A DNA stretch of 40,527 bases, taken from the IMG/VR virus record IMGVR_UViG_3300045007_000065, positions 1 to 40,527 of that record; one strand, given 5' to 3'. Position 1 is the stretch's first letter, and the number at the start of each line of letters is the position of its first letter. The notes below the pieces were generated by a model. It was not told where the DNA came from. It saw only the letters and a program-made list of their open reading frames with translations, and ran no database searches. Shown here piece by piece: positions 5,704 to 12,546 of this stretch. A program made the position numbers and the translations under genes. The stretch is from a virus.

Positions 5704-7960
5704 TGACTTTATAAAATCAAAAGAATTTCGAGTAAGAGCAAGTGGTTTCTATCCTACTCAAGATATAAATCAAAAACTGTTTGATTTCCAGAGAGACATT
5801 GTAAGATGGTCCTTAATCCGTGGCAAGTCTGCCGTGTTCGCTGATTGTGGCCTTGGTAAAACTCCAATGCAACTTGAATGGGCTTACCATGTATACGAAC
5901 ATACTAAATTGCCTGTAATTATCCTTGCGCCTCTTGCGGTGTCAAAGCAGACCATAGGAGAAGGCGTTAAATTTGGGATAGAAGTTAATCCATGCAGGTC
6001 AGATGGGGATGTTAAGTTAGGGGTTAATATTACCAATTATGAAATGCTCCATGCCTTTGATGCTTCGGTATTCTCAGGCGTGGTACTTGATGAAAGTTCC
6101 ATTTTGAAATCATTTTCAGGCAAGATCAGAACACAAATAATAGAAACATTCATTAATACACCTTACAAAATGGCTTGCACAGCTACTCCTGCCCCTAATG
6201 ATTTTATGGAACTTGGGAACCATGCTCAATTCCTGAACGTCATGACAAGGGAAGAGATGCTTGCCATGTTTTTTATAAATGACGGTGGTGATTGCGGCAA
6301 GTGGAGACTTAAGGGACATGCTCAATCTGAGTTCTGGAAATGGATATGCCAGTGGGCAATCACTATCAGGAAACCTTCCGATCTTGGATATAATGACAAT
6401 GGATTTATCCTGCCAGAGATCCATTTCCATGAGCATGTTGTGGAAAGTGGATTTACAACTGATAGACTTTTTTCAACAGATGCAAAAACCCTTGAAGAAA
6501 GGAGGGAAGCACGAAAGGCGTCTCTTCCTTCTAGGGTGGACATGGCTGCTGAACTTGCTAATAATTCGACAGATCAATGGCTTATTTGGTGTGATCTAAA
6601 CGATGAAAGCAAGGCTCTATATAATGCCATTAGTGATTCTATAGAGGTAAAAGGATCTGATGAAAACGAACATAAAGAACAATCTGCCATTGACTTTACT
6701 AATGGAAAGATAAGAACCCTCGTCAGCAAGCCTTCAATATTCGGGTTCGGATTAAATTTTCAGTCCTGTCATAATGTGATTTTCACCGGCCTATCTGATT
6801 CTTATGAACAATTCTATCAGGCTGTAAGGCGATGTTGGCGGTTTGGTCAAAAAAATAGTGTTAATGTCCATATCATCATATCTGAATCAGAGGGAGCTGT
6901 ACTTTCAAATATCAAACGAAAGGAGTCTGATGCAATGGAATTGGCGAAGGGAATGGTTGAACATATGGCCGATATTTCAAAGGCTATCTTGCATGATAAT
7001 GAATATCAAATACCTGAATACAAGATAGGATCGGTAAAAGATAAAAACTGGGAAATGCACCTTGGAGATTGTGTAGATGTTATTAAAAATATTGCAGATG
7101 ATTCAATAGGATATTCTATATTTTCACCGCCTTTTGCATCACTGTTCACCTATACCAATAGCCCTAGAGATATGGGTAACAGTAAAACACAGGAAGAATT
7201 TATGCATCACTTCAGATATTTGGTAAAAGAAATTCATCGGGTAATCATGCCTGGGCGTTTGGTTTCATTCCATTGTATGAACCTTCCAGCAACTATTACC
7301 CGTGACGGTTATATAGGCATGAAGGACTTTCGAGGTGATCTTATCCGTATTTTTGAAGGTGCGGGATTTATATATCATTCAGAAGTTTGTATATGGAAAG
7401 ATCCTCTTGTGCAGGCAACTCGTACAAAGAATCTCACCCTTGCACATAAGCAGATCAGCAAAGATTCTTCCCGGTGTGCTCAAGGATTACCTGATTATGT
7501 TGTTACCATGAGGAAATTGGGAATCAATCCTGAACCTATTTCACACGGCAGAGGATTTGAGTCTTATGTGGGAGAAATGCCAGAACCTAACGATCCAAAA
7601 TCAGACAATCCTAAAATAAATAAATATTCTCATCATGTATGGCAGAGGTACGCATCCCCTGTTTGGTTTGATATCAGGCAGACAAGGACGCTTAATGAGA
7701 GAGCAGCACGAGAGCACTCTGATGAAAGGCATATTTGCCCGTTGCAACTTGATACAATAGAGCGATGTCTTGATCTTTGGAGCAATCATAGGGATGTTGT
7801 CCTTTCTCCCTTTGCTGGTATTGGTTCGGAGGGTTACTGTTCAATCAGGATGGGCCGTAAATTCATCGGCATCGAACTAAAGGAATCCTACTATAACGAA
7901 TCAATAAGAAATCTTCGTAAGGCACAAGATGAAATGACTCAGGATGTATTATTTGGGTGA
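5693..7960 (+). CDS. Fused SNF2-type helicase and N4/N6 DNA methyltransferase
   Basis: 755 residues in two modules. Residues 25-430 form a SNF2/superfamily-2 ATPase: ADCGLGKT (50-57, Walker A), LDESS (132-136, DEAH-like), TATPAPND (163-170, motif III) and QAVRRCWRFGQ (376-386, motif VI with arginine fingers). Residues 455-755 form a beta-class amino-methyltransferase: HLGDCVDVI (456-464), the catalytic SPPF (478-481, a DPPY variant) and, at the C-terminus, the SAM-binding SPFAGIGSEG (705-714) with IGIEL after it. No nuclease motif is visible, so this is not an obvious restriction enzyme. A translocating methyltransferase that protects phage DNA, comparable in idea to P1 DarB, is the best inference. 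Start: GAGGGGG four bases upstream of the ATG. Confidence 0.9.
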   Translation: MNYDDFIKSKEFRVRASGFYPTQDINQKLFDFQRDIVRWSLIRGKSAVFADCGLGKTPMQLEWAYHVYEHTKLPVIILAPLAVSKQTIGEGVKFGIEVNPCRSDGDVKLGVNITNYEMLHAFDASVFSGVVLDESSILKSFSGKIRTQIIETFINTPYKMACTATPAPNDFMELGNHAQFLNVMTREEMLAMFFINDGGDCGKWRLKGHAQSEFWKWICQWAITIRKPSDLGYNDNGFILPEIHFHEHVVESGFTTDRLFSTDAKTLEERREARKASLPSRVDMAAELANNSTDQWLIWCDLNDESKALYNAISDSIEVKGSDENEHKEQSAIDFTNGKIRTLVSKPSIFGFGLNFQSCHNVIFTGLSDSYEQFYQAVRRCWRFGQKNSVNVHIIISESEGAVLSNIKRKESDAMELAKGMVEHMADISKAILHDNEYQIPEYKIGSVKDKNWEMHLGDCVDVIKNIADDSIGYSIFSPPFASLFTYTNSPRDMGNSKTQEEFMHHFRYLVKEIHRVIMPGRLVSFHCMNLPATITRDGYIGMKDFRGDLIRIFEGAGFIYHSEVCIWKDPLVQATRTKNLTLAHKQISKDSSRCAQGLPDYVVTMRKLGINPEPISHGRGFESYVGEMPEPNDPKSDNPKINKYSHHVWQRYASPVWFDIRQTRTLNERAAREHSDERHICPLQLDTIERCLDLWSNHRDVVLSPFAGIGSEGYCSIRMGRKFIGIELKESYYNESIRNLRKAQDEMTQDVLFG

Positions 7961-7967
7961 TAAAAAA

Positions 7968-8042
7968 ATGGTAAGACAACTCTTCGAAATCTCAATCTAT
8001 GCCCTTCTTCTCTGGCATCTCACGGAGGGAATGCCATGGTGA
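7968..8042 (+). CDS. Possible 24-aa hydrophobic peptide
   Basis: MVRQLFEISIYALLLWHLTE and a short tail, with one hydrophobic stretch. It starts eight bases after the helicase-methyltransferase stop with only a weak GGTGAT upstream, and its stop overlaps the start of a second tiny hydrophobic frame. Plausible as a micropeptide pair, but too short to be sure. Confidence 0.3.
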   Translation: MVRQLFEISIYALLLWHLTEGMPW

Positions 8043-8113
8043 TCTGCGACGGTATCTATCTCGTGGTTATGGTAGCAACCCTGCTGCTTATCATTGCACT
8101 CTTCAGTAGCTGA
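8036..8113 (+). CDS. Possible 25-aa single-pass membrane peptide
   Basis: MVICDGIYLVVMVATLLLII and a short tail, almost entirely a transmembrane helix. GGAGGG lies upstream at workable spacing, and the frame overlaps the preceding 24-residue frame by seven bases. The composition and ribosome site make it more credible than its partner. Function unknown. Confidence 0.4.
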   Translation: MVICDGIYLVVMVATLLLIIALFSS

Positions 8114-8133
8114 AACGGCGCTCAAAATAGTTT

Positions 8134-8205
8134 GTATAGCTATACCAACTGTCAACTATCAGTTTACAGTTGGATTATTGGTTAACTTAGTTAATATTTT
8201 ATTAA
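8134..8205. promoter_or_regulatory. Cluster of four palindromes in AT-rich DNA
   Basis: GTATAGCTATAC (8134-8145) is a perfect 12-bp palindrome. 8145-8173 is a 29-bp dyad with 13-base arms matching at 12 of 13 around ATC. TTAACttaGTTAA (8182-8194) and TTAATAtttTATTAA (8191-8205) follow. The cluster lies just upstream of a promoter and the primase operon. Operator array or replication origin are the two obvious readings. Confidence 0.6.
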
Positions 8206-8217
8206 TACAAAATATTC

Positions 8218-8246
8218 TTGACATGCAACAAATGGTATGATTTATA
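8218..8246 (+). promoter_or_regulatory. Promoter for leader RNA and replication genes
   Basis: TTGACA (8218-8223), 17-base spacer, TTTATA (8241-8246). The predicted start near 8253 falls right at the base of the first long stem of the structured leader. The palindrome cluster lies directly upstream. Confidence 0.6.
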
Positions 8247-8252
8247 TCTGAT

Positions 8253-8356
8253 ATGGCTAAGGTTTATGATAAACAAATCCTTTTCGAGCGCAGTCTCAAT
8301 CTTTTCCTGTGTCGTAGACCTTAGCCGATTTACGTAACGGGTTGGGGCTGCGCTCC
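8253..8356 (+). ncRNA. Structured leader RNA: two interleaved long stems
   Basis: Stem A pairs 8255-8270 with 8311-8326 (16 pairs: 13 Watson-Crick, 3 G-U). Stem B pairs 8286-8300 with 8341-8355 (15 pairs: 12 Watson-Crick, 3 G-U). The 5' arm of B lies in the loop of A and the 3' arm of A lies in the loop of B, so they form either a pseudoknot (connecting segments of 15, 10 and 14 bases) or two alternative folds. The G-U pairs occur only in the plus-strand RNA; on the minus strand they would be A-C mismatches. The AGGAG of the next gene (8360-8364) starts five bases after stem B. There is no U-tract after B, so it is not a simple terminator. I recognise no known RNA family. Confidence 0.7.
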
Positions 8357-8372
8357 AATAGGAGTTGGTTCT

Positions 8373-8513
8373 ATGAATAAAGCCATCCTTGAAGAGTTGA
8401 TTGATATAATTACGGAAAAGGAATATACTCAAGAAAGATCTCTTATTGTAGATGCTGCAATGATTATTAAAGAACTTATAAACTCAAAGAGTATGGAGAG
8501 GCCCTATGAATAA
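8373..8513 (+). CDS. Small helical protein before the primase (46 aa)
   Basis: 46 residues starting MNKAILEELIDIITEKEYTQ, acidic and probably all-helical. AGGAG lies eight bases before the ATG, and the whole 5' leader is the structured RNA. It overlaps the primase-helicase start by eight bases. It is the immediate target of any control by the leader. Function unknown. Confidence 0.6.
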   Translation: MNKAILEELIDIITEKEYTQERSLIVDAAMIIKELINSKSMERPYE

Positions 8514-10626
8514 TTTAGAGCAAGCCATACTGTATGCAGAAAAAATGAAATGGCGCATCTTGCCGTGCAATCTTGAAAAAGTAGCACTATTAAAAGACTG
8601 GACAAACAAGGCAACCTGTCAAGCAGATATTATAACTCAGTGGTGGAAATCTAACCCTAACTGTTCCATTGGCGTTGCATGTGGCCCTGAGTCTGGCATA
8701 TGGGTTTTAGATATTGACCTCCCAGACGGCCCGAATACAATAAAAGATTGGGAGAATAATGGGCTTATTCTCCCTCAAACGCTAACCCAGGAAACAGGCA
8801 GTGGTGGTACCCAATATTTTTTCAAATGGAATGGCAAGGAAGTACGCAATTCTTCAAAAAAACTAGGACCAGGAATTGATGTCCGTGGAGATGGTGGTTA
8901 TGTAATAGTTCCACCGTCAGGCCATCTATCAGGCAATAATTATAAATGGATCAATAAAACACAACCTGTAAGCGCACCAGATTGGTTATATGAACTAATA
9001 CAGAAAACTAAAGAACCGGCATCTAACCAATGTACATCGTCAAGTTATGGAGAGTCTGCACTAACTCAGGAAATCATGAAACTATCACGAGCTACAGAGG
9101 GGCAGCGCAATGAAACTCTAAATTCTGCATCATATTCCCTCGGACAGTTAATAGCAGGAGGAGAGCTTGAACGTGAAAGGGTCGAGTCAATGTTGCTAGG
9201 TGTGGCTTTAGGAGTTGGCCTGAAAAACAAAGAAGCAAACGCTACAATTAATAGCGGAATAATAGCCGGTATGAAAAACCCAAGGCAAAATCCTCATGCT
9301 AATAATTCACTATCATACGACATAGGCGACATAGGCGACACATACGACAATGGCGACAACCGGGACAATAGGCGACAGTATACGACACTAGGCGACACTA
9401 GGCGACAGCAGGCGACAACAGGCGACAACGAAAATCAGGATAATTCAGAGAATAATCTGTTTGCTCTCATAGGCGAATACATAACAAATTCAACAGGTTC
9501 TTTCACTGACAGCCAAATAGACAACGAGTTCTGTCTTAGGACCAGGGCAGAGAAGAAACACAGATCTAAATGTCTCTCTATATATAAAAATAAAAAACTA
9601 ATAAAAAAAGATAAAACTATAAAAGGTAAATGGTACGTTATATCTTCTCAAGTGCAGTGGGTCGATCTCGATCAAGCAGATGAATCACCTTTTCAGATAA
9701 TCCTCCCATTTGGTTTGCATGAAAAAATATCCATACCTCCCCGGTCGATTATTGTTGTTGCCGGATCAACCAACTCTGGCAAAACGGCTTTCATCTTAAA
9801 CACTCTCAGGCTAAACATAAATCAAGAATACGATAAAATATATTGCATGTCTGAAATGGGAAGCAGTGAATACAAGGACCGAGTGAAATCCTTTGGAGAT
9901 AGTTTAAATACATGGAAAGCCAATATAAAGGCTGCTGAACAGTCATATGACTTCGATGGTCTAATACAGCACCATAACCCTAATGGTTTGACTTGTATTG
10001 ATTACTTGGAAGAAATTGATGGAGAATATTTTAAAATACCTTCCAGTATAAGAGATATTTATGATTCTCTTGAAACTGGTGTGGCCCTTATTGCTATTCA
10101 GAAAAAAACTGAAGCTATTGTGGGTCGTGGAGGAGAAGCAACAAAAGATAAGGCAAGGCTCTATATGACTATAGATTTTCTTTGTTCTTTGGATCATGGC
10201 ATTGCTTGCGCTCTTAGATTAACCAAGGTGAAAAAGTCTCTCCATGAAAATATGCAGGACAAGGAGTTACATTTTAAAATCGAGCGTGGATGCGATTTAT
10301 CTATTCTGATGGATTGGACTTTTTCATCAAATGTAAACAGATCACAATGTATTTTAAAATATTCCGGGTTAAAGCACCAGAATATAACTCCGTACGATCC
10401 ATGTAGTTTTATGACAGTAGAGCAGATTGAAGTAACCCTATCAGAAAAAGATTTCAGAGAATGGGAAAACTCTTATAAGGGTTATGATCTAAGAAAGGAA
10501 TTGGCTAGAGTCTCAGGTATGTCATACACAGCGGCATGGTTAAATAAAAAGAACTGGTATTGGCAACTAGGAAGACATTTGGATAAAAAGTACAAAGAAC
10601 ATAAAGAACTTAATAATCGGAGGTAA
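8506..10626 (+). CDS. Prim-pol / RecA-fold helicase replication protein
   Basis: 706 residues. Residues 1-160 match the bifunctional primase-polymerase domain: GVACGPESGIWVLDIDL with catalytic D69 and D71, TGSGGTQYFF (97-106) and RGDGGYVIVPPSGH (127-140). In the GGT-Q segment a glutamine stands where many relatives have histidine. Residues about 271-308 are a low-complexity linker encoded by the iteron-like DNA array. The C-terminal part has GSTNSGKT (420-427), a Walker A of the DnaB/RepA-type RecA fold, so the protein probably primes and unwinds at the phage origin. The C-terminal 100 residues may bind DNA. GAGAGGCCCT lies upstream of the ATG. Confidence 0.85.
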   Translation: MNNLEQAILYAEKMKWRILPCNLEKVALLKDWTNKATCQADIITQWWKSNPNCSIGVACGPESGIWVLDIDLPDGPNTIKDWENNGLILPQTLTQETGSGGTQYFFKWNGKEVRNSSKKLGPGIDVRGDGGYVIVPPSGHLSGNNYKWINKTQPVSAPDWLYELIQKTKEPASNQCTSSSYGESALTQEIMKLSRATEGQRNETLNSASYSLGQLIAGGELERERVESMLLGVALGVGLKNKEANATINSGIIAGMKNPRQNPHANNSLSYDIGDIGDTYDNGDNRDNRRQYTTLGDTRRQQATTGDNENQDNSENNLFALIGEYITNSTGSFTDSQIDNEFCLRTRAEKKHRSKCLSIYKNKKLIKKDKTIKGKWYVISSQVQWVDLDQADESPFQIILPFGLHEKISIPPRSIIVVAGSTNSGKTAFILNTLRLNINQEYDKIYCMSEMGSSEYKDRVKSFGDSLNTWKANIKAAEQSYDFDGLIQHHNPNGLTCIDYLEEIDGEYFKIPSSIRDIYDSLETGVALIAIQKKTEAIVGRGGEATKDKARLYMTIDFLCSLDHGIACALRLTKVKKSLHENMQDKELHFKIERGCDLSILMDWTFSSNVNRSQCILKYSGLKHQNITPYDPCSFMTVEQIEVTLSEKDFREWENSYKGYDLRKELARVSGMSYTAAWLNKKNWYWQLGRHLDKKYKEHKELNNRR
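9325..9427 (+). repeat. Iteron-like array of GGCGACA, 9-10 bp period
   Basis: Exact GGCGACA starts at 9325, 9334, 9352, 9371, 9391, 9401, 9411 and 9421. TACGACA variants occur at 9343 and 9381, and CGGGACA at 9361. From 9371 on, the spacing is exactly 10 bp. Ten is not a multiple of three, so the repeat passes through all reading frames (GD, then RRQ, then TTG), which indicates a repeat conserved as DNA rather than as protein. It is followed by AT-rich sequence. Confidence 0.8.
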
Positions 10627-10630
10627 TTAT

Positions 10631-10897
10631 ATGGCATTTGAACAGAAGGATAATACTGGATCATTATTCAAAAACTCAAAGAAGGAAAACGAGAAACAGC
10701 CAGACTATACGGGAACGGCCCTTGTCGATGGCATTCCAAAACGATTAGCTGCATGGATAAAAACATCAAAGAAAGGAACGAAATATATCTCTATTTCCAT
10801 CAAGAGCGATGAAGAAAGGCCCAAGCCTATAAACAGCGCTGAAGACGATGGTTACAAGCCCGCTGAATTATCGGCGTATGATGATATACCGTTTTAA
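10631..10897 (+). CDS. SSB-like protein with acidic DDIPF tail (DUF736-like)
   Basis: 88 residues. NTGSLFKNSKKENEKQPDYTG at 8-28, then a predicted OB-like beta region with AAWIKTSKKGTKYISISIK, matches the small phage DUF736-like family. The last residues (DDIPF) are the conserved acidic tail by which bacterial SSB recruits partner proteins. A role in coating or organising single-stranded DNA with the primase-helicase is inferred. AATCGGAGGTAATTAT precedes the ATG, immediately after the primase-helicase stop. Confidence 0.75.
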   Translation: MAFEQKDNTGSLFKNSKKENEKQPDYTGTALVDGIPKRLAAWIKTSKKGTKYISISIKSDEERPKPINSAEDDGYKPAELSAYDDIPF

Positions 10898-10940
10898 ACT
10901 TTAAGACATGAACGAAAGCAAATTGAGAAAGGATCCTACT

Positions 10941-11201
10941 ATGGCAGGAATTGGAGAACAGACAAGAAAAAAGATCATTGAGGGTGTCGATGCCTTGTTT
11001 GAATCATACCAGGGCATTATCGAATCCGTTTATCTCAAATCCGAGAAAGACCTGAAGATATCATTCCCTGTATCATTGTCTCCGGGAGACAAACCCGATG
11101 ACGTAGCGGTCAATGTAGAGATTAGCTTCAGTACGGGAAAAATCAAGGACAAAATATCTCTCGTGGCAAACGAGCGACAGGAGACTATGTTTAAATCATG
11201 A
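10941..11201 (+). CDS. Hypothetical early protein
   Basis: 86 residues from MAGIGEQTRKKIIEGVD. An in-frame ATG at 10908 has no ribosome site, whereas AAAGGA stands about seven bases before 10941, so that start is preferred. It looks like an N-terminal helix followed by a beta sheet with alternating charged and hydrophobic residues. The stop overlaps the ATG of an eight-residue frame (ATGA). I do not recognise a family. Confidence 0.6.
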   Translation: MAGIGEQTRKKIIEGVDALFESYQGIIESVYLKSEKDLKISFPVSLSPGDKPDDVAVNVEISFSTGKIKDKISLVANERQETMFKS

Positions 11202-11224
11202 AAGCAAATGGGTATGAAGTATGA
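11198..11224 (+). other. Eight-codon bridging micro-ORF
   Basis: MKANGYEV and a stop. Its ATG overlaps the upstream TGA, and its TGA overlaps the ATG at 11221, so it links two genes by double ATGA coupling. The peptide itself probably has no function. Confidence 0.3.
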
Positions 11225-11592
11225 GATGGTCGGAGGAAGACCTGAAAATGGTTCAGGAAAGGATAAACAATGGCAGAAATAAAAATCACCCTTCCATTTC
11301 CCCTGATCACATGGAACAGACTACTCGCCATGAACCATTGGGAAAGAAAAAAGTATCGAGATTGGGTTCACCGTGCAGTATCCATATACACTCAAAACGT
11401 CACCGGCTCTCTGACGCAGATGGGATTAGTGGAAAAGCAGTCATTGATGGACTTGTCCATGCAGGACTATTACAGGATGATTCGCCCGAATATGTCAAAG
11501 AAGTTACCTACTCACAAGAGAAAATTAACAGGAAAGAAAACGAAAAAACGATACTGACGATAAAGTGGGGTGAGGAATGCCGGAGCAAATAG
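11221..11592 (+). CDS. RusA-like resolvase, C-terminal catalytic half (frame 1)
   Basis: 123 residues. Residues 53-117 look like the catalytic half of a RusA-type Holliday-junction endonuclease: SIHIHSKRHRLSDADGISGK with D65 and D67, VIDGL with D76, then GLLQDDS with D86-D87. The first 20 residues (MRWSEEDLKMVQERI) read like a separate small phage protein, and residues 21-50 do not look like the RusA N-terminus. That N-terminus lies in the overlapping +2 frame from 11270. The product could therefore be made from 11221 with a foreign N-terminus, or from 11270 by a -1 frameshift. The ribosome site at 11221 is poor and relies on coupling. Confidence 0.6.
   Translation: MRWSEEDLKMVQERINNGRNKNHPSISPDHMEQTTRHEPLGKKKVSRLGSPCSIHIHSKRHRLSDADGISGKAVIDGLVHAGLLQDDSPEYVKEVTYSQEKINRKENEKTILTIKWGEECRSK
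11270..11557 (+). CDS. RusA-like resolvase, N-terminal half (zero frame)
   Basis: 95 residues. The first 38 read like a RusA N-terminus: IKITLPFPLITWNRLLAMNHWERKKYRDW. AGGAAAGGA at ideal spacing makes this the best start in the region. The remainder is the out-of-frame shadow of the catalytic half (Met-, Ser- and Lys-rich, ending KKTKKRY). A -1 slip at A AAA AAG (11347-11353) would join residue 28 to frame 1 and give a 107-residue protein, close to the 120-residue size usual for RusA. Alternatives are a natural or sequencing indel between 11353 and about 11400, or a real zero-frame product. Confidence 0.6.
   Translation: MAEIKITLPFPLITWNRLLAMNHWERKKYRDWVHRAVSIYTQNVTGSLTQMGLVEKQSLMDLSMQDYYRMIRPNMSKKLPTHKRKLTGKKTKKRY
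11347..11353 (+). promoter_or_regulatory. A AAA AAG slippery heptamer
   Basis: In the 11270 frame the codons read AGA AAA AAG, giving the heptamer A AAA AAG, the same slip site as in E. coli dnaX. A -1 slip enters exactly the frame carrying the RusA catalytic motifs. I see no strong hairpin just downstream, so stimulation is uncertain. Confidence 0.5.
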
Positions 11593-11718
11593 TCTAAAAA
11601 CCTATCTAATAGGCTCACCATTGGACAGGAAGAGACAAAACCATGTAAACGTATTGCTTGTGATAAAAAATCTAGCCATGAGGCTATAAACGCCAGAAAT
11701 GATAAAGGGAGAAAATAA

Positions 11719-12168
11719 ATGAGACAGAAGGATGGAAATAATCAATTTGATTCAACGGGATTTTATATGCCACTTGATACTGATGAACAGGTAATTTCAG
11801 TGAAAAATGATCCGACTCATGAAAAAAAACCCGATATTGTGAAGCAATTCAAAGATTATTATGAACCTATATACCAGGAAGTTAGTCCGATGGAGAAAGA
11901 TTGGTTGCAATTTTCGAATGATATGGTTGATCACATAGAGCAAATGAGAAAAAAATACGAAGTTAACGAAGGGGTTGAAATAGCGCAATTACTCCCGTAC
12001 TCTTGGGCCATAGGGGATGCCATGAAATACATCTATGAGGTTGTTCGGTGGATTGAGGATCCTGAAATAGCCAGAAGAGGAAATATTCAGTTTATAATAA
12101 AAGAGAATTTGCTCAAAGCTGCCCATTGCTGCCAGATAGCATACTCAAAAATAGAAAATGGTAAATAA
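11719..12168 (+). CDS. Hypothetical protein, possibly DUF3310-like
   Basis: 149 residues. The second half (LLPYSWAIGDAMKYIYEVVRW, then ENLLKAAHCCQIAY) resembles the helical DUF3310 pattern 'GNAIKYI...DLxKA' seen in small phage proteins. The match is partial and the N-terminal 70 residues are unlike it. AAAGGGAGAAAATAA precedes the ATG. The roughly 125 bases before it hold only two short hairpin-like repeats. Confidence 0.5.
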   Translation: MRQKDGNNQFDSTGFYMPLDTDEQVISVKNDPTHEKKPDIVKQFKDYYEPIYQEVSPMEKDWLQFSNDMVDHIEQMRKKYEVNEGVEIAQLLPYSWAIGDAMKYIYEVVRWIEDPEIARRGNIQFIIKENLLKAAHCCQIAYSKIENGK

Positions 12169-12208
12169 CAATCATAAAAAAAATATAATTTGAGAAAAGG
12201 AGAATTGC

Positions 12209-12484
12209 ATGGACTCATGGACAATTAGAAACATAGTTGGGGGAATTTTCATTTTTTGCTGCTTTTATCTGGTCAATCCTCTGCAAGCCTCAGATACACC
12301 AAGGCAACCAGAGCCAACGCTCAGGGAATATCAGCTCGAAGCAATCGCGCTCGAAGCGCAATTTGAAAACCTGCAATACAAATCACTGGCACTTAAAGAG
12401 AGACATGCGAAGGTTAAAGCTGAGATCGAAAGACTGACGACCAGGGCAGAGAAGAAGGAAGCCAAGAAAGAAGAGAAAAAATAA
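12209..12484 (+). CDS. Small exported or membrane-anchored coiled-coil protein
   Basis: 91 residues. An N-terminal hydrophobic segment (residues 8-23) ends in a possible signal-peptidase site (LQAS). It is followed by a charged coiled coil (about 38-90) ending in a Lys/Glu run. The topology resembles an inner-membrane spanin or other lysis accessory, but no outer-membrane partner is adjacent, so this is only a possibility. AAAAGGAG precedes the ATG. It is the last gene of the rightward early operon and faces the leftward transglycosylase gene. Confidence 0.6.
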   Translation: MDSWTIRNIVGGIFIFCCFYLVNPLQASDTPRQPEPTLREYQLEAIALEAQFENLQYKSLALKERHAKVKAEIERLTTRAEKKEAKKEEKK

Positions 12485-12509
12485 GAAAATTGATGAAATT
12501 AAGAGAAAA

Positions 12510-12534
12510 GGGGTGAGATTAAAATACTCACCCC
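12510..12534. terminator. Hairpin between convergent genes
   Basis: GGGGTGAG (12510-12517) pairs with CTCACCCC (12527-12534) around a nine-base loop. The flanks are AAAA on the left and GGTTATTTC on the right. It separates two convergent operons, so it may terminate both strands, although the T-tracts are imperfect. Confidence 0.6.
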
Positions 12535-12546
12535 GGTTATTTCAAC

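Noticed and set aside
5693-7960. Full Type I or III restriction system
   Set aside because: Helicase and methyltransferase modules are clear but no nuclease motif or specificity subunit is visible.
9325-9427. CRISPR array in the GGCGACA repeats
   Set aside because: Units are 9-10 bp with no unique spacers of 25-40 bp and the array is inside a gene.
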